A stretch of DNA of 64,000 nucleotides from DATARH01 sp963734125 (GTDB lineage Bacteria > Pseudomonadota > Alphaproteobacteria > ATCC43930 > CGMCC-115725): positions 53,641 through 117,640 of the forward strand of contig CAVTGB010000083.1 of assembly GCA_963734125.1 (NCBI GenBank), read 5' to 3'. Shown here piece by piece: positions 1-10,221 of this stretch. Numbering within the stretch: position 1 is the stretch's first letter; each line of letters opens with the position of its first letter. The position numbers and the translations under genes were made by a program. The notes below the pieces were generated by a model. It worked only from the letters and a program-made list of their open reading frames with translations. It searched no databases and was not told where the DNA came from.

Positions 1-37
1 CTGTAACGGGGAGGGTCGTCCTTGCACTTGCACCCGA

Positions 38-142
38 CTATTTTCGTAGCCGCCACACGATTATGAGCACGACGGCAAGGAAGACCGCTCCCACTGCTAG
101 TGTAAGGATGAAGCCGAATTCGTTCGCTGACATTTGATCCAT
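38..142 (-). CDS. Small single-pass membrane protein (34 aa), archaeal-like
   Basis: A 34-residue protein with a short polar N-terminus (MDQMSANEFG), one hydrophobic helix at about residues 11-30 and a basic tail (WRLRK), so it should sit in the membrane with its C-terminus inside. An internal in-frame ATG would give 31 residues. An A/T-rich TTAATT box lies roughly 25 bases before the start on the minus strand, which fits a leaderless archaeal gene. It is divergent from the cut-off gene at 188. The DNA is poorer in G+C than the sequence after about 300. I do not recognise the family and infer no function. Confidence 0.4.
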   Translation of the reverse strand: MDQMSANEFGFILTLAVGAVFLAVVLIIVWRLRK

Positions 143-187
143 TTACAATTCAATTAACCGCGGGACTGACTGGGAGGAGCAAGCGGT

Positions 188-305
188 ATGCCACTAGAGT
201 ATCTTCCCGAAATTCCCAGGAAGAATCTAAGGAATCCTTGCGATCATGAGAGGATTTGGGAATTCCTCTTGCAGTTTGAGACTCATTTTGCAACGGATTC
301 TGCGA
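188..305 (+). pseudogene. 5' fragment of an unrecognised gene, cut at the left junction
   Basis: An ATG nine bases after a strong GGGAGGAG ribosome-binding site opens a frame whose first ~38 codons read like a soluble protein (MPLEYLPEIPRKNL...). At roughly codon 38-40 the base composition rises sharply and the frame runs into the untranslated region and then the coding sequence of the MAPEG gene, which has its own start at 473. The fragment therefore seems to be the beginning of a gene from the same low-G+C source as the first 190 bases, truncated at the junction. No family could be recognised from this short piece. Confidence 0.35.
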
Positions 306-320
306 GCGAAAGATCAAAAG
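290..320. other. Probable left junction between archaeal-like and bacterial DNA
   Basis: Left of this point the sequence is A/T-richer and carries archaeal-style gene starts; right of it the DNA is G+C-rich alphaproteobacterial. No repeat, integrase or transposase marks the change. The exact base cannot be fixed by eye. A second change of the same kind lies near 56,505. Confidence 0.45.
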
Positions 321-472
321 CCGAAAAAAATCGAGCCTTCCGCCGCGGATATCACCGTCTCAGCGGCTGCGGGAGCATGGGCTTTGAGGAAACAAAGCAT
401 TCCGTCGCGGCAAAGATCGGGCCCGGCACCTTTCCGGCAGCGTTCTTTTTCGCCGTTGTGGGGAGGGGCCCG

Positions 473-862
473 GTGATCCCGACATTTCCGGCGCTGGTCA
501 GCGCGCTCGCCTTGTTGCTCTATGTCGCCTGCGTTGCCGGCGCCGGCCGGGCGCGGCACCGTTATGACGTCAAGGCCCCTGCCGTCACCGGCGCCCCCGA
601 ATTCGAGCGCGCCTTCCGGGTTCAGCAGAACACGCTCGAACAGCTGGTCTGGTTCCTGCCCTCATTGTGGTTGTTTGCGCTCTATGCCTCGCCCGCCTGG
701 GCCGGCATCATCGGCCTCGTATGGATCGCCGGGCGCGCCTACTACGCGCTCTCCTATTACCGCGACCCCGAAACCCGCGGACCCGGCTTTCTGATCGGCT
801 CCGCCAGTGCCGTCGTCCTCTTGGTCGGAGCATTGATCGGGATCCTCGCGCGCCTCCTCTGA
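473..862 (+). CDS. MAPEG family membrane protein
   Basis: A 129-residue integral membrane protein of the MAPEG family (membrane-associated proteins in eicosanoid and glutathione metabolism). The signature FERAFRVQQNTLEQL is at about residues 44-58, between the first two of four predicted helices. Bacterial members are usually 120-150 residues, so the length is normal. The GTG start at 473 was chosen because a GGGGAGG ribosome-binding site precedes it by six bases; the longer frame from 188 belongs to foreign sequence. It is convergent with nudC, 20 bases away. Substrate is unknown; glutathione-dependent conjugation or peroxide reduction is the usual family activity. Confidence 0.85.
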   Translation: MIPTFPALVSALALLLYVACVAGAGRARHRYDVKAPAVTGAPEFERAFRVQQNTLEQLVWFLPSLWLFALYASPAWAGIIGLVWIAGRAYYALSYYRDPETRGPGFLIGSASAVVLLVGALIGILARLL

Positions 863-882
863 CCGCCCTCAAGCGGCGCGGC

Positions 883-1878
883 TCAGCTCCCGGCCAGCCA
901 ATCGCCGATCAGCCGGCGGGCGATTAAATCAAGCCGCGGCAGCCGGAAGCTGTCGTCGTCGACATGCGAGCGCAGCCAATCGCGTTCGAACCATCTGGCG
1001 TCGGCGAGCTCGCCGTAATCGACGGTGATCGCGCTCGATGTTGCCTCGGCATAGAAGCCGAGCATGATATTGGCCGGGAACGGCCAGGGCTGCGAGGAGT
1101 GGTAATGGACCGCGCCGACTTCGATCGCGGTTTCCTCGCGGACCTCGCGCGCGACCGCGTCCTCGAGGCTTTCGCCGGGTTCGACAAACCCGGCCAGCGT
1201 CGAATACATGCCGGGGACGAAATTCTGGTTGCGGCCGAGCAGCGCCCGGTCCCCATCGGTCACCAGCATGATGACCGCCGGGTCGGTGCGCGGGAAATGC
1301 ATGGTGTCGCAGCCGGGCCGGGTGCAGCGGCGCATATGCCCGGCTTCCTCGCTCCGGGTCGGGCTGCCGCACACGCCGCAAAACCGATGCCGCAAATGCC
1401 AGAACATCATGGCGCGGGCGAGCGCCAACAAGGCGCCCTCGTGAGGTTCGAGCCGGCCGGCGAGCTGACGCAGGTCGGCAAAGCGCACCCCGATCTGCGC
1501 CCCGTCGCCCTCGGCGATGCCGGCGGCGGCAAGGGCCGGCGAGCGCAACCTGTCGAGCGGCGCCTCGTGACCCGACACATCGAGGGCGAAATGAGCGCGC
1601 TCGTCGATGAGGCCGAGAAAGACGACTTCACCCTGGGTGAGACGCTCCTCGACATCGCCATCGCTCAATGCGCCAAAGAGGGAAAGGAGAGCTTCGACCG
1701 TGAGCACCGCGGCGCGCGGGGCGCCGTCCGCCGCCTCGATGACGAGGTTCTGGCTGCGCCAGACCGGGACAAACACGCTCCTCGGATCAATGACCCGCGC
1801 GCGGATCCACTCGGGTTCGCGGCGGCGCAGCCCGGCGCGCTCGAAGCCCGGCGCGGCATAGTAATTGGGCGATCGCAT
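883..1878 (-). CDS. nudC: NAD(+) diphosphatase NudC
   Basis: A 331-residue Nudix hydrolase that splits NADH/NAD into NMN(H) and AMP and, in the NudC family, can remove NAD caps from RNA. A four-cysteine zinc site (CGVCG ... CTRPGCD) is at about residues 144-169, followed by the Nudix box GFVEPGESLEDAVAREVREE with the catalytic REVREE core. The SQPWPFP motif after the box is specific to NudC and separates it from other Nudix proteins. The frame extends to 1989 but the protein family begins close to MRSPNYY, so 1878 is preferred. It ends beside the MAPEG gene and is divergent from rfbC. Confidence 0.93.
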   Translation of the reverse strand: MRSPNYYAAPGFERAGLRRREPEWIRARVIDPRSVFVPVWRSQNLVIEAADGAPRAAVLTVEALLSLFGALSDGDVEERLTQGEVVFLGLIDERAHFALDVSGHEAPLDRLRSPALAAAGIAEGDGAQIGVRFADLRQLAGRLEPHEGALLALARAMMFWHLRHRFCGVCGSPTRSEEAGHMRRCTRPGCDTMHFPRTDPAVIMLVTDGDRALLGRNQNFVPGMYSTLAGFVEPGESLEDAVAREVREETAIEVGAVHYHSSQPWPFPANIMLGFYAEATSSAITVDYGELADARWFERDWLRSHVDDDSFRLPRLDLIARRLIGDWLAGS

Positions 1879-2046
1879 GTTTGAAGACTGACACACCGGG
1901 CGGCGCCGCGGCAAGCCACCATACTTAGCCATACTGCCTGTGATCGCCCGCGGCCTCGTTGATTGCGGCGACGCCGGCCGTATAATCAAGCCGGCTTACC
2001 ATCGGCCCCGCGCTCGGCCATGCCGGATCTTTGGGACTCCCGCCGC

Positions 2047-2607
2047 ATGCGTGTCATTTCGACCGAGATTGCCGAGGTAAAGGAGATAAGGCCGGTGCGC
2101 CACCGCGACCTGCGCGGTTTCTTCGCCGAAATCTGGCGCGAGGACGTACTGCGGCAGCACGGGATCGAGGTTCTTTTTGTCCAGGAAAATCTGTCGCTGT
2201 CGGTCCATCGCGGCGTCGTGCGCGGGCTGCATTTCCAGGTTCCGCCGGAGGGGCAGGCAAAGCTCGTCCGGGTCGGCGCCGGGTCGATCCTCGACGTTGC
2301 CGTCGACATCCGCGTTGGCTCGCCCAGCTACGGACGCCATGTCGCAATCGTGCTGAATGCCGCCGAAGGCAACCAGCTGTTCGTGCCGGAAGGGTTTGCC
2401 CACGGCTTTTGCACACTCGAGCCGAACACCGAGGTCGTCTACAAGGTGAACCGCTATTATTCGGCCGAACACGACCGCGGCCTGGCGTGGAACGACCCCG
2501 AATTGGGCATTGCCTGGCCGGTCGGCGAAACTGAGGCGCTGCTCTCGGACAAGGACCGGCGCCATCCGGTATTGGCCGCGCTGCCATCATACTACCGCTA
2601 CGAATAG
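2047..2607 (+). CDS. rfbC: dTDP-4-dehydrorhamnose 3,5-epimerase
   Basis: A 186-residue cupin-fold epimerase, third enzyme of dTDP-L-rhamnose synthesis; it converts dTDP-4-dehydro-6-deoxyglucose to the L-lyxo isomer in the cytoplasm. Visible marks are RGLHFQ with the catalytic histidine (about residue 60), FVPEGFAHGF (about 118-127) and the WNDPELGIAWP C-terminal motif. The start at 2047 (MRVISTEI) fits the family; an upstream ATG at 2020 is possible. The reductase rfbD follows 12 bases later, so the two are surely one operon. rfbA and rfbB are not in the window. Confidence 0.93.
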   Translation: MRVISTEIAEVKEIRPVRHRDLRGFFAEIWREDVLRQHGIEVLFVQENLSLSVHRGVVRGLHFQVPPEGQAKLVRVGAGSILDVAVDIRVGSPSYGRHVAIVLNAAEGNQLFVPEGFAHGFCTLEPNTEVVYKVNRYYSAEHDRGLAWNDPELGIAWPVGETEALLSDKDRRHPVLAALPSYYRYE

Positions 2608-2619
2608 GCGCAGGCCGCG

Positions 2620-3495
2620 ATGAAGCTTCTGGTGCTTGGCGGCGACGGCCAGGTCGGGTGCGAGTTGCGCCGCCTCGCCTGGCCGGCGGATTATCGCGTC
2701 ACCGCTTTCGATCGCGGCGACCTCGACATCACGGTGCCGGGGGCGGTCGCCGCCACGGTGGCGCGCGAGCGCCCCGACATCGTCGTCAATGCGGCGGCCT
2801 ATACCGCGGTCGACCGCGCCGAGAGCGAGCCCGAGATCGCCTGGGCTACGAATTGCACCGGCCCGGCCAACCTGGCGGCCGCCTGCCGCGAGGCCGCGAT
2901 CCCGCTCGTCCACATCTCTACCGATTACGTGTTCGACGGAGAGAAGGCCGGTCCCTACACCGAAGACGATCCGGTGCACCCCCTCGGGGTCTACGGCGCG
3001 AGCAAGGAAGCCGGCGACCGGGCGGTGCGCGGCGCACTTCCCCGCCATGTGATCCTGCGCACCGCCTGGGTCTATAGCGCGCACGGCCACAATTTCGTCA
3101 AGACGATGCTGCGGCTGGCCGGCGAGCGCCCGCGACTGCGGGTCGTCGCCGACCAGATCGGGTCGCCGACCAGCGCCGCCGACCTCGCCGCCGCGATCGG
3201 CGCCATCGTCACCCAGCTCAATACCGGGAACAGCGCCTGGGGCACCTACAATTTCGCCGGCGGCGGAAGGGCGAGCTGGCACGGCTTTGCCGAGGCAATC
3301 TTCGAACTGGCAGCGCCGTGGCGCGGGGCCCCGCCCTTGGTCGAGGCGATCCTGACCGCCGACTACCCGACCGCGGCACGGCGGCCCAAGAATTCGGTGC
3401 TCGACTGCACCCGGATCGGCGACGCGTTCGGTATCGTGCCACGACCGTGGCGCGAGGCGCTCGCCGAGGTGATCGCCGAATTGTACGCGCGCTAA
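2620..3495 (+). CDS. rfbD: dTDP-4-dehydrorhamnose reductase
   Basis: A 291-residue SDR-type reductase, the last enzyme of dTDP-L-rhamnose synthesis, which supplies rhamnose for lipopolysaccharide and exopolysaccharide. The nucleotide-binding loop is at the N-terminus (MKLLVLGGDGQVG), the STDYVFDG motif at about residues 104-111 and the catalytic YGASK at about 127-131. RxAWVYS-like motif (RTAWVYS) follows near 147. Length is typical. It lies 12 bases after rfbC and ends an apparent two-gene operon; about 110 bases then separate it from the convergent isocitrate dehydrogenase gene. Confidence 0.94.
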   Translation: MKLLVLGGDGQVGCELRRLAWPADYRVTAFDRGDLDITVPGAVAATVARERPDIVVNAAAYTAVDRAESEPEIAWATNCTGPANLAAACREAAIPLVHISTDYVFDGEKAGPYTEDDPVHPLGVYGASKEAGDRAVRGALPRHVILRTAWVYSAHGHNFVKTMLRLAGERPRLRVVADQIGSPTSAADLAAAIGAIVTQLNTGNSAWGTYNFAGGGRASWHGFAEAIFELAAPWRGAPPLVEAILTADYPTAARRPKNSVLDCTRIGDAFGIVPRPWREALAEVIAELYAR

Positions 3496-3605
3496 CCCAC
3501 AGCGCCTCTAGTCTAGTCTAACTTGCAACCCCGGCGCCGGCTGGCATCCGCCGTTCGACCAATTCGGGCGCAGAAGAATGGGTCCCAGCCTGCGCTGCGA
3601 CCGCG

Positions 3606-5828
<2,223 letters not shown>

Positions 5829-5880
5829 GCTTGCACCTCCGCGCGCCGCTTTCGTTTCGGCTGAGCTGATCTATTGATGA

Positions 5881-6062
5881 TTATGGCCCGTCTTGTCGCA
5901 CTGACGTGGGGGCGTCGCGGCCCTCCATATCGAGGTCGTAATATTTCAGGTCGACGCCGAGATACGGCAGGATCAGCATGTTCTTGATAAAGCTCCGGAT
6001 GATCCGGTCATCTCGTCGCCGTCGAGCTCGACGGCCGGGTTCGCCACCTTGATCTTCGCCAT
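5881..6062 (-). pseudogene. 5' remnant of a dimeric NADP-isocitrate dehydrogenase gene
   Basis: Read on the minus strand from the ATG at 6062 the sequence gives MAKIKVANPAVELDGDEMT, the near-invariant N-terminus of the dimeric (eukaryotic-like) NADP-isocitrate dehydrogenase. A missing base then shifts the frame; restoring it gives RIIRSFIKNMLILPYLG and DLKYYDLDMEGRDA, again matching the family, before homology fades and a stop follows at 5881. Only about 60 of ~400 codons remain. It sits 52 bases upstream of the monomeric enzyme gene in the same direction. Loss by decay after acquisition of the monomeric enzyme is an inference. Confidence 0.75.
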
Positions 6063-6514
6063 TGCTGTCACCCTCGCTCCAACAGCCGGCTAGTTGAGGG
6101 GCGCGACCATAAAGGCCGCCGATTGCGGAGGCAAGCCGACCGGGCAGGCCGACCGGGTCATTTCCCCAACCTGCCGCGACAGCAGGCTCGCCTGCGCCGC
6201 AAGCACCCGGTTATTAACAGCGCCGCCGAGGTGGATTGATGAGGCTCAGTTAGCCTAAAAAAGATAGTTTTATCACCAAGTGTTTACTTGCGGTTTAAAA
6301 ACTGAATCGAACGGTTGACTAAAATTCAATGGATTTCAATAGCTTGGACCAGATGCCTATAAAATAGGCAAACCGTGGTTTGCCACCGAAAATGAGGCTC
6401 GGCACCGGTCGATACGGTGGCTTTTCCACCAACTTGTCCACCGCCACCGGGGATAGCAGCGATTGCATTGCCGAAGATCAAGACAGCTCAAGGTCTTGCA
6501 TAGCGGGCCAGCGA
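6063..6514. other. Intergenic region, no gene seen
   Basis: About 450 bases between the icd remnant and the LOG gene. The part from 6245 to 6350 is unusually A/T-rich with many A and T runs (for example a TTTAAAAAC stretch), as expected of a promoter region or a scar of lost sequence. Short open frames here have no convincing protein character. Confidence 0.4.
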
Positions 6515-7096
6515 TTATAGCAACTCGGAACGGGGCGCCCCACCAGGTCGGGTATATACCAGCGTATTCATCAGCGTGGCGACGTCGGGCACGATCTCCA
6601 GTAATCTCGGCACGAGAGGCGCGGTAAAACCATGTGTCGCGAGATGGTCGAGCAAGTCGCGCAAGGGCTTCCAATAGCCCGCGACGTCGACCAGAAAGAT
6701 CGGTTTGTCATGCAACCCAAGTTGGCGCCAGGTGAGGATTTCGAAGGTCTCGTCGAGCGTGCCGATGCCGCCCGGGAGGACTGCGAACGCATCCGAGCGC
6801 TCGGCCATCAGCCGCTTGCGCTCGTGCATGCTAGGGGCGACGACGAGTTCGCTGGCACCCGGATGCGCCAGTTCGGCGCTGCGCAGCCTATCCGGGATGA
6901 TCCCGACGACCCGGCCGCCGGCCGCCAACACCGCATCGGCCAACATCCCCATCAACCCGATCCGGCCGCCGCCAAATACGAGCTCGACGCCGGCTTTCGC
7001 CAGGGCGTCGCCGAGCTCCCGCGCGGCCGCGCGGTAACGTCCGTCGTGCCCGGTGGCAGAGCCGCAATAAACGCATAGTCGGGTCACGCGCTGCAT
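6515..7096 (-). CDS. LOG family nucleoside-5'-monophosphate phosphoribohydrolase
   Basis: A 193-residue LOG-type (TIGR00730) protein. The family cleaves ribose 5-phosphate from nucleotides, including cytokinin nucleotides, with a Rossmann-like fold. The glycine-rich GGGRIGLMGMLADA is at about residues 37-50, the catalytic PGGIGTLDE at about 107-115 and MHERK, with the conserved RK pair, near 87-91. The frame reaches 7234 but the family starts at MQRVTRLCVYCGS, hence 7096. It lies 26 bases after the glycosylase gene in the same direction, so it may be the last gene of the dgcN-dgcA-alkA transcription unit. The natural substrate in bacteria is uncertain. Confidence 0.88.
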   Translation of the reverse strand: MQRVTRLCVYCGSATGHDGRYRAAARELGDALAKAGVELVFGGGRIGLMGMLADAVLAAGGRVVGIIPDRLRSAELAHPGASELVVAPSMHERKRLMAERSDAFAVLPGGIGTLDETFEILTWRQLGLHDKPIFLVDVAGYWKPLRDLLDHLATHGFTAPLVPRLLEIVPDVATLMNTLVYTRPGGAPRSELL

Positions 7097-7122
7097 GGCC
7101 GGCTCTTCACGCTGGCGAAACC

Positions 7123-7788
7123 TCAAGCCTCTGACGCATAAAGTTCGCGTGGCAGCGTCGGGGCGGTGCGGCCGCGGGCATGCAGATAGGATTGCCAGAA
7201 CAGGCACGCCGCCACCGAGCGCCAGGGCTGCCACCTGTCGCCGATGTCACGCAGTTCAGGTTCGCTCGGGCGATCGGCGAGCCCCAGACATTCCGCGACC
7301 GCAAGCTGCAGCCCGAGATCGCCGGCCGGCCAGACATCCGGCCGCCCGAGCGCGAAGATCAGATAGATCTCGGCGCTCCACCGCCCGATGCCCTTCAAGT
7401 TGATCAGGGCCGCGCGGGCGGCCGCATCCTCGGCCGCGGCGAGGCGGGCGAAATCGAACTCGCCGGTTACGACTGACCCGGCCAGGCGGCGAGCGTAATC
7501 CATCTTTTGCCGGCTGAAGCCGCAGCGGCGCAATGTCGCGTCGTCGAGCGCGAGAAACGGCGCCGGCGCCAGTGGCTCACACAGGCTCGCGAGCCGGCGG
7601 TGCATCGCCGCGGCGGCGTCGATCGAGACCTGCTGTTCGAGGATGATATGGAGGAGCGTCGCAAAGCCGTTGCGGCGGCGGCGAAAGCACGGCGGGCCGG
7701 CGCGCTCCAGAATGGCGCGAAACACCGGCTCCTCGGCGAGGGTTTCGATCCCCTCGGCGAGCCCGTGCGGCGCGTAGATCAGCCCCAT
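7123..7788 (-). CDS. DNA-3-methyladenine glycosylase, AlkA-like (HhH-GPD)
   Basis: A 221-residue base-excision repair glycosylase of the HhH-GPD superfamily that removes alkylated purines. The helix-hairpin-helix LKGIGRWSAEIYLIF is at about residues 128-142 and the catalytic aspartate lies in WPAGDLGLQ just after. The motif LLHIILEQQVS near residues 45-55 is typical of the alkylation-specific branch. It is shorter than E. coli AlkA because it lacks the N-terminal beta domain. Its start overlaps the end of dgcA by 10 bases, indicating translational coupling although the functions differ. Confidence 0.88.
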   Translation of the reverse strand: MGLIYAPHGLAEGIETLAEEPVFRAILERAGPPCFRRRRNGFATLLHIILEQQVSIDAAAAMHRRLASLCEPLAPAPFLALDDATLRRCGFSRQKMDYARRLAGSVVTGEFDFARLAAAEDAAARAALINLKGIGRWSAEIYLIFALGRPDVWPAGDLGLQLAVAECLGLADRPSEPELRDIGDRWQPWRSVAACLFWQSYLHARGRTAPTLPRELYASEA

Positions 7789-8771
7789 AGCGCCGGTTCG
7801 GGCGGGTAGAGCGTGCTGCCATCATAGCGCAACCCCGGCACCCGGTCGGATGCGAGCAACAAGGGTGCGTCGAGATCGACGAACTGCGCACGCTGCGCGA
7901 CCAGGATCGCCGGTGCGATCGCGAGCGAGGTGCCGATCATGCAGCCGACCATGATCTTGAAGCCGCGAGCCGCCGCCGCTTCCGCCAGAAGCAACGCCTC
8001 GGTCAGCCCGCCGGCCTTGTCGAGCTTGATGTTGACGGCGTCGTATTTGCCGAGGAGGCGGTCGAGATCGGCGCGGGTGTGACAGGATTCGTCGGCGCAG
8101 ACGGGAATCGGGTGCGGCACTTGGCCAAGCGCGTCGTCGGCATCGGCCGGAAGCGGCTGCTCGATCAATTCCACCCTGTAGTCGGCCAGCTCGGGCATCA
8201 CCTCACGCAAATGGCGCGGATGCCAGCCTTCGTTGGCGTCGACAATGAGCCGCGCCGCGGGGGCGGCACGATGTACCGCACGCACCCGCTCGAGGTCGCC
8301 GTCGCCGGCCAGCTTCAGCTTCAACAGCGGCCGATGACGCTGTGCCGCCGCCGCCTCCGCCATCCGCTCGGGCGTGTCGAGGCTCAGCGTGTAGGCGGTG
8401 ACCAGCGGTTTTAGCGGCCCCACTCCTGCCATATCGGCGACGCGGCGGTCGTCGCGCTGGGCGTCGAGATGCCAGAACGCGGCGTCGAGCGCGTTGCGCG
8501 CCGCGCCGGGCGGCATGGCCTCTTGCAGCTCCCTGCGGTCCAAGCCGGAAAACACCGCGCTCCGCATCGCTTCGAGCGCGCGCACGACACTGTCGACGCT
8601 CTCGCCATAGCGAGGGTACGGCACGCATTCGCCGCGCCCGCGGAATTCCCCGTCGAAGACCTCGGCGATAACCACGTCCGCGGTGGTCTTGCTGCCGCGC
8701 GAGATCGCGAACGAACCGGCCAACGGCCAAGTCCGACGGGTGACACTGAGCCGCTGCGGGTGTGGGGCCAT
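7779..8771 (-). CDS. dgcA: N-acetyl-D-glutamate racemase / dipeptide epimerase DgcA
   Basis: A 330-residue enolase-superfamily enzyme. It carries the Ala-Glu dipeptide epimerase pattern: the first catalytic lysine in LLKLKLAGD (about residues 149-157), metal ligands in VDANEGW (about 175), IEQPLP (about 201) and CADESCH (about 224), and the second lysine in AVNIKLDKAGGL (about 246-257). Next to a DUF1611 (DgcN) gene, this combination is known as the DgcN-DgcA pathway, in which D-glutamate is N-acetylated and then racemised to the L-form. Alone, the sequence could equally be called L-Ala-D/L-Glu epimerase. The start overlaps the stop of dgcN (TGATG). Confidence 0.82.
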   Translation of the reverse strand: MAPHPQRLSVTRRTWPLAGSFAISRGSKTTADVVIAEVFDGEFRGRGECVPYPRYGESVDSVVRALEAMRSAVFSGLDRRELQEAMPPGAARNALDAAFWHLDAQRDDRRVADMAGVGPLKPLVTAYTLSLDTPERMAEAAAAQRHRPLLKLKLAGDGDLERVRAVHRAAPAARLIVDANEGWHPRHLREVMPELADYRVELIEQPLPADADDALGQVPHPIPVCADESCHTRADLDRLLGKYDAVNIKLDKAGGLTEALLLAEAAAARGFKIMVGCMIGTSLAIAPAILVAQRAQFVDLDAPLLLASDRVPGLRYDGSTLYPPEPALWG

Positions 8772-9772
8772 CAGCCCGACAGGCGATCGACGATCGCGCC
8801 GACCCCGGTGCGCACCGGGTCGATCGCGGGCAGGCCCACCGTGTCCTCGGTTCGCCGCAGGGTGTCGCGCGCCGCCGCAGCGTCGAGCGCCGCGGTATTG
8901 ATGCTGACCCCGACGCAGCGAGCCGCCGGATTGGTCAGGCGCGCCGCTTCGACATTAGCCTCGATGCAGCGCTTGAGGTCGGGGAGTTTGTAGTGGGGCA
9001 GCCCGCGCATATGGGGGCGGGTCGGCTCATGGCACATGACGAGCGCATCCGGCTGGGCGCCGTGAATGAGGCTGAGCGTGACGCCCGCGTAGGAGGCGTG
9101 AAACAACGAGCCCTGGCCTTCGATCAGGTCCCAATGATCGGGGTCGTTGGCCGGGGTCAGCCACTCGACCGCGCCCGACACGAAATCGGAAACCACCGCA
9201 TCGATCGAGACGCCGTCGCCGGCGATGAAGATGCCGGTCTGGCCAGTGGCGCGGAACTCGGCGTTGATCCCGCGCGCGCGCATCTCCTTTTCGAGCGCGA
9301 GCGCGGTGAACATCTTGCCGATCGAGCAATCGGTGCCGACCGTCAACAGCCGCTTCCCCGGGCGCTTTGCCCCGTTTCCGACCGCGAATTCCTGGGTTGG
9401 GTGACGCACATCGGCGATCTGGCGGCCGAGCCGCGAGGCGGCCTCGCGCAGCGCCGGGATGTCGGTGAGGCGATGGTGGAGACCGCTGGCGAGATCCATG
9501 CCGAGCGCGAGCGCCCGCACCAGGAGCCCCTCCCAGCCTTGTCCGAGGACACCGCCGCGATTGGTGGTGCCGACGATCACGGTCTTGACGCCGGCGGCGG
9601 CGGCCTCCTCGATTGTCATGTCGGGGAGGCCGAGATCGGCGTTGCAGCCCGGCAGGCGGAGCTGTCCGAGCGAGATTTCCGGTCGCCAGAACGCGATGCC
9701 CGCAGCCGTCTTGGCGGCGAGCTGGTCGACGGCGTCGCCGATGAACAGTAGATACGGAGTGCGCAGGCTCAC
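8771..9772 (-). CDS. dgcN: D-glutamate N-acetyltransferase DgcN (DUF1611)
   Basis: A 333-residue DUF1611 protein. The C-terminal P-loop domain shows a Walker-like TVGTDCSIGKMFTALAL (about residues 150-166) and IEGQGSLFHASYAGV (about 226-240); the N-terminal domain contains GTTNRGG near 88. DgcN homologues acetylate D-glutamate, the product being racemised by DgcA, which is encoded immediately downstream with a one-base overlap. The GTG start at 9772 is chosen because the upstream extension to 10,018 is arginine-rich noncoding sequence, and the family begins close to TPYLLFIGDA. Confidence 0.82.
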   Translation of the reverse strand: MSLRTPYLLFIGDAVDQLAAKTAAGIAFWRPEISLGQLRLPGCNADLGLPDMTIEEAAAAGVKTVIVGTTNRGGVLGQGWEGLLVRALALGMDLASGLHHRLTDIPALREAASRLGRQIADVRHPTQEFAVGNGAKRPGKRLLTVGTDCSIGKMFTALALEKEMRARGINAEFRATGQTGIFIAGDGVSIDAVVSDFVSGAVEWLTPANDPDHWDLIEGQGSLFHASYAGVTLSLIHGAQPDALVMCHEPTRPHMRGLPHYKLPDLKRCIEANVEAARLTNPAARCVGVSINTAALDAAAARDTLRRTEDTVGLPAIDPVRTGVGAIVDRLSG

Positions 9773-9978
9773 CGCCCAACCCCTGTTGCGCGCCGACCCG
9801 CCGCTCCGCCATCGGAGGGGGCGAATGGGGCCGGCCAAGGTGCGCGATCTTAGGCAAGAGCGGCCGCGCGCGAAAGAGGCGCGAACGGTTGCTCCCGCGC
9901 CCGGCAATCGACAGACGCCGCGAAAATCGGCACAGTGCCGGCTCCCGCGAGATGACCGGGCACGAGATGACCGGGCCG

Positions 9979-10218
9979 ATGAGCAGACCCTCCGCCGCCG
10001 TCGCATTGGCGCTCGCACTCGGCGCCGCCCTCACCGCCTGCATCGAGCCGCATCCCTTCATCATTGAGGGCGATGCAAAGTCGGTGTCGGTTACCTACAC
10101 CGGCGACGTTGCGAACGCGTTGCCGCTGGCGCGCGAGCACTGCGCCCAGTTCGAGCGTGTCCCGCAGCTTGTCGATCCCGGCGTCGATACCGCAGAGTTC
10201 GACTGCGTCCACCGGTGA
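9979..10218 (+). CDS. Small predicted lipoprotein
   Basis: A short secreted protein of about 79 residues with a basic start, a hydrophobic stretch (VALALALGAALTA) and a lipobox LTAC, so Cys-18 or so should be lipidated and the rest exposed in the periplasm. The mature part contains two further cysteines (EHCAQF and FDCVHR) that could pair. Alternative starts at 9952 and 9967 are in frame. It is convergent with the SDR gene, 3 bases apart. Similar short lipoproteins are common in this group; function unknown. Confidence 0.6.
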   Translation: MSRPSAAVALALALGAALTACIEPHPFIIEGDAKSVSVTYTGDVANALPLAREHCAQFERVPQLVDPGVDTAEFDCVHR

Positions 10219-10221
10219 GCT

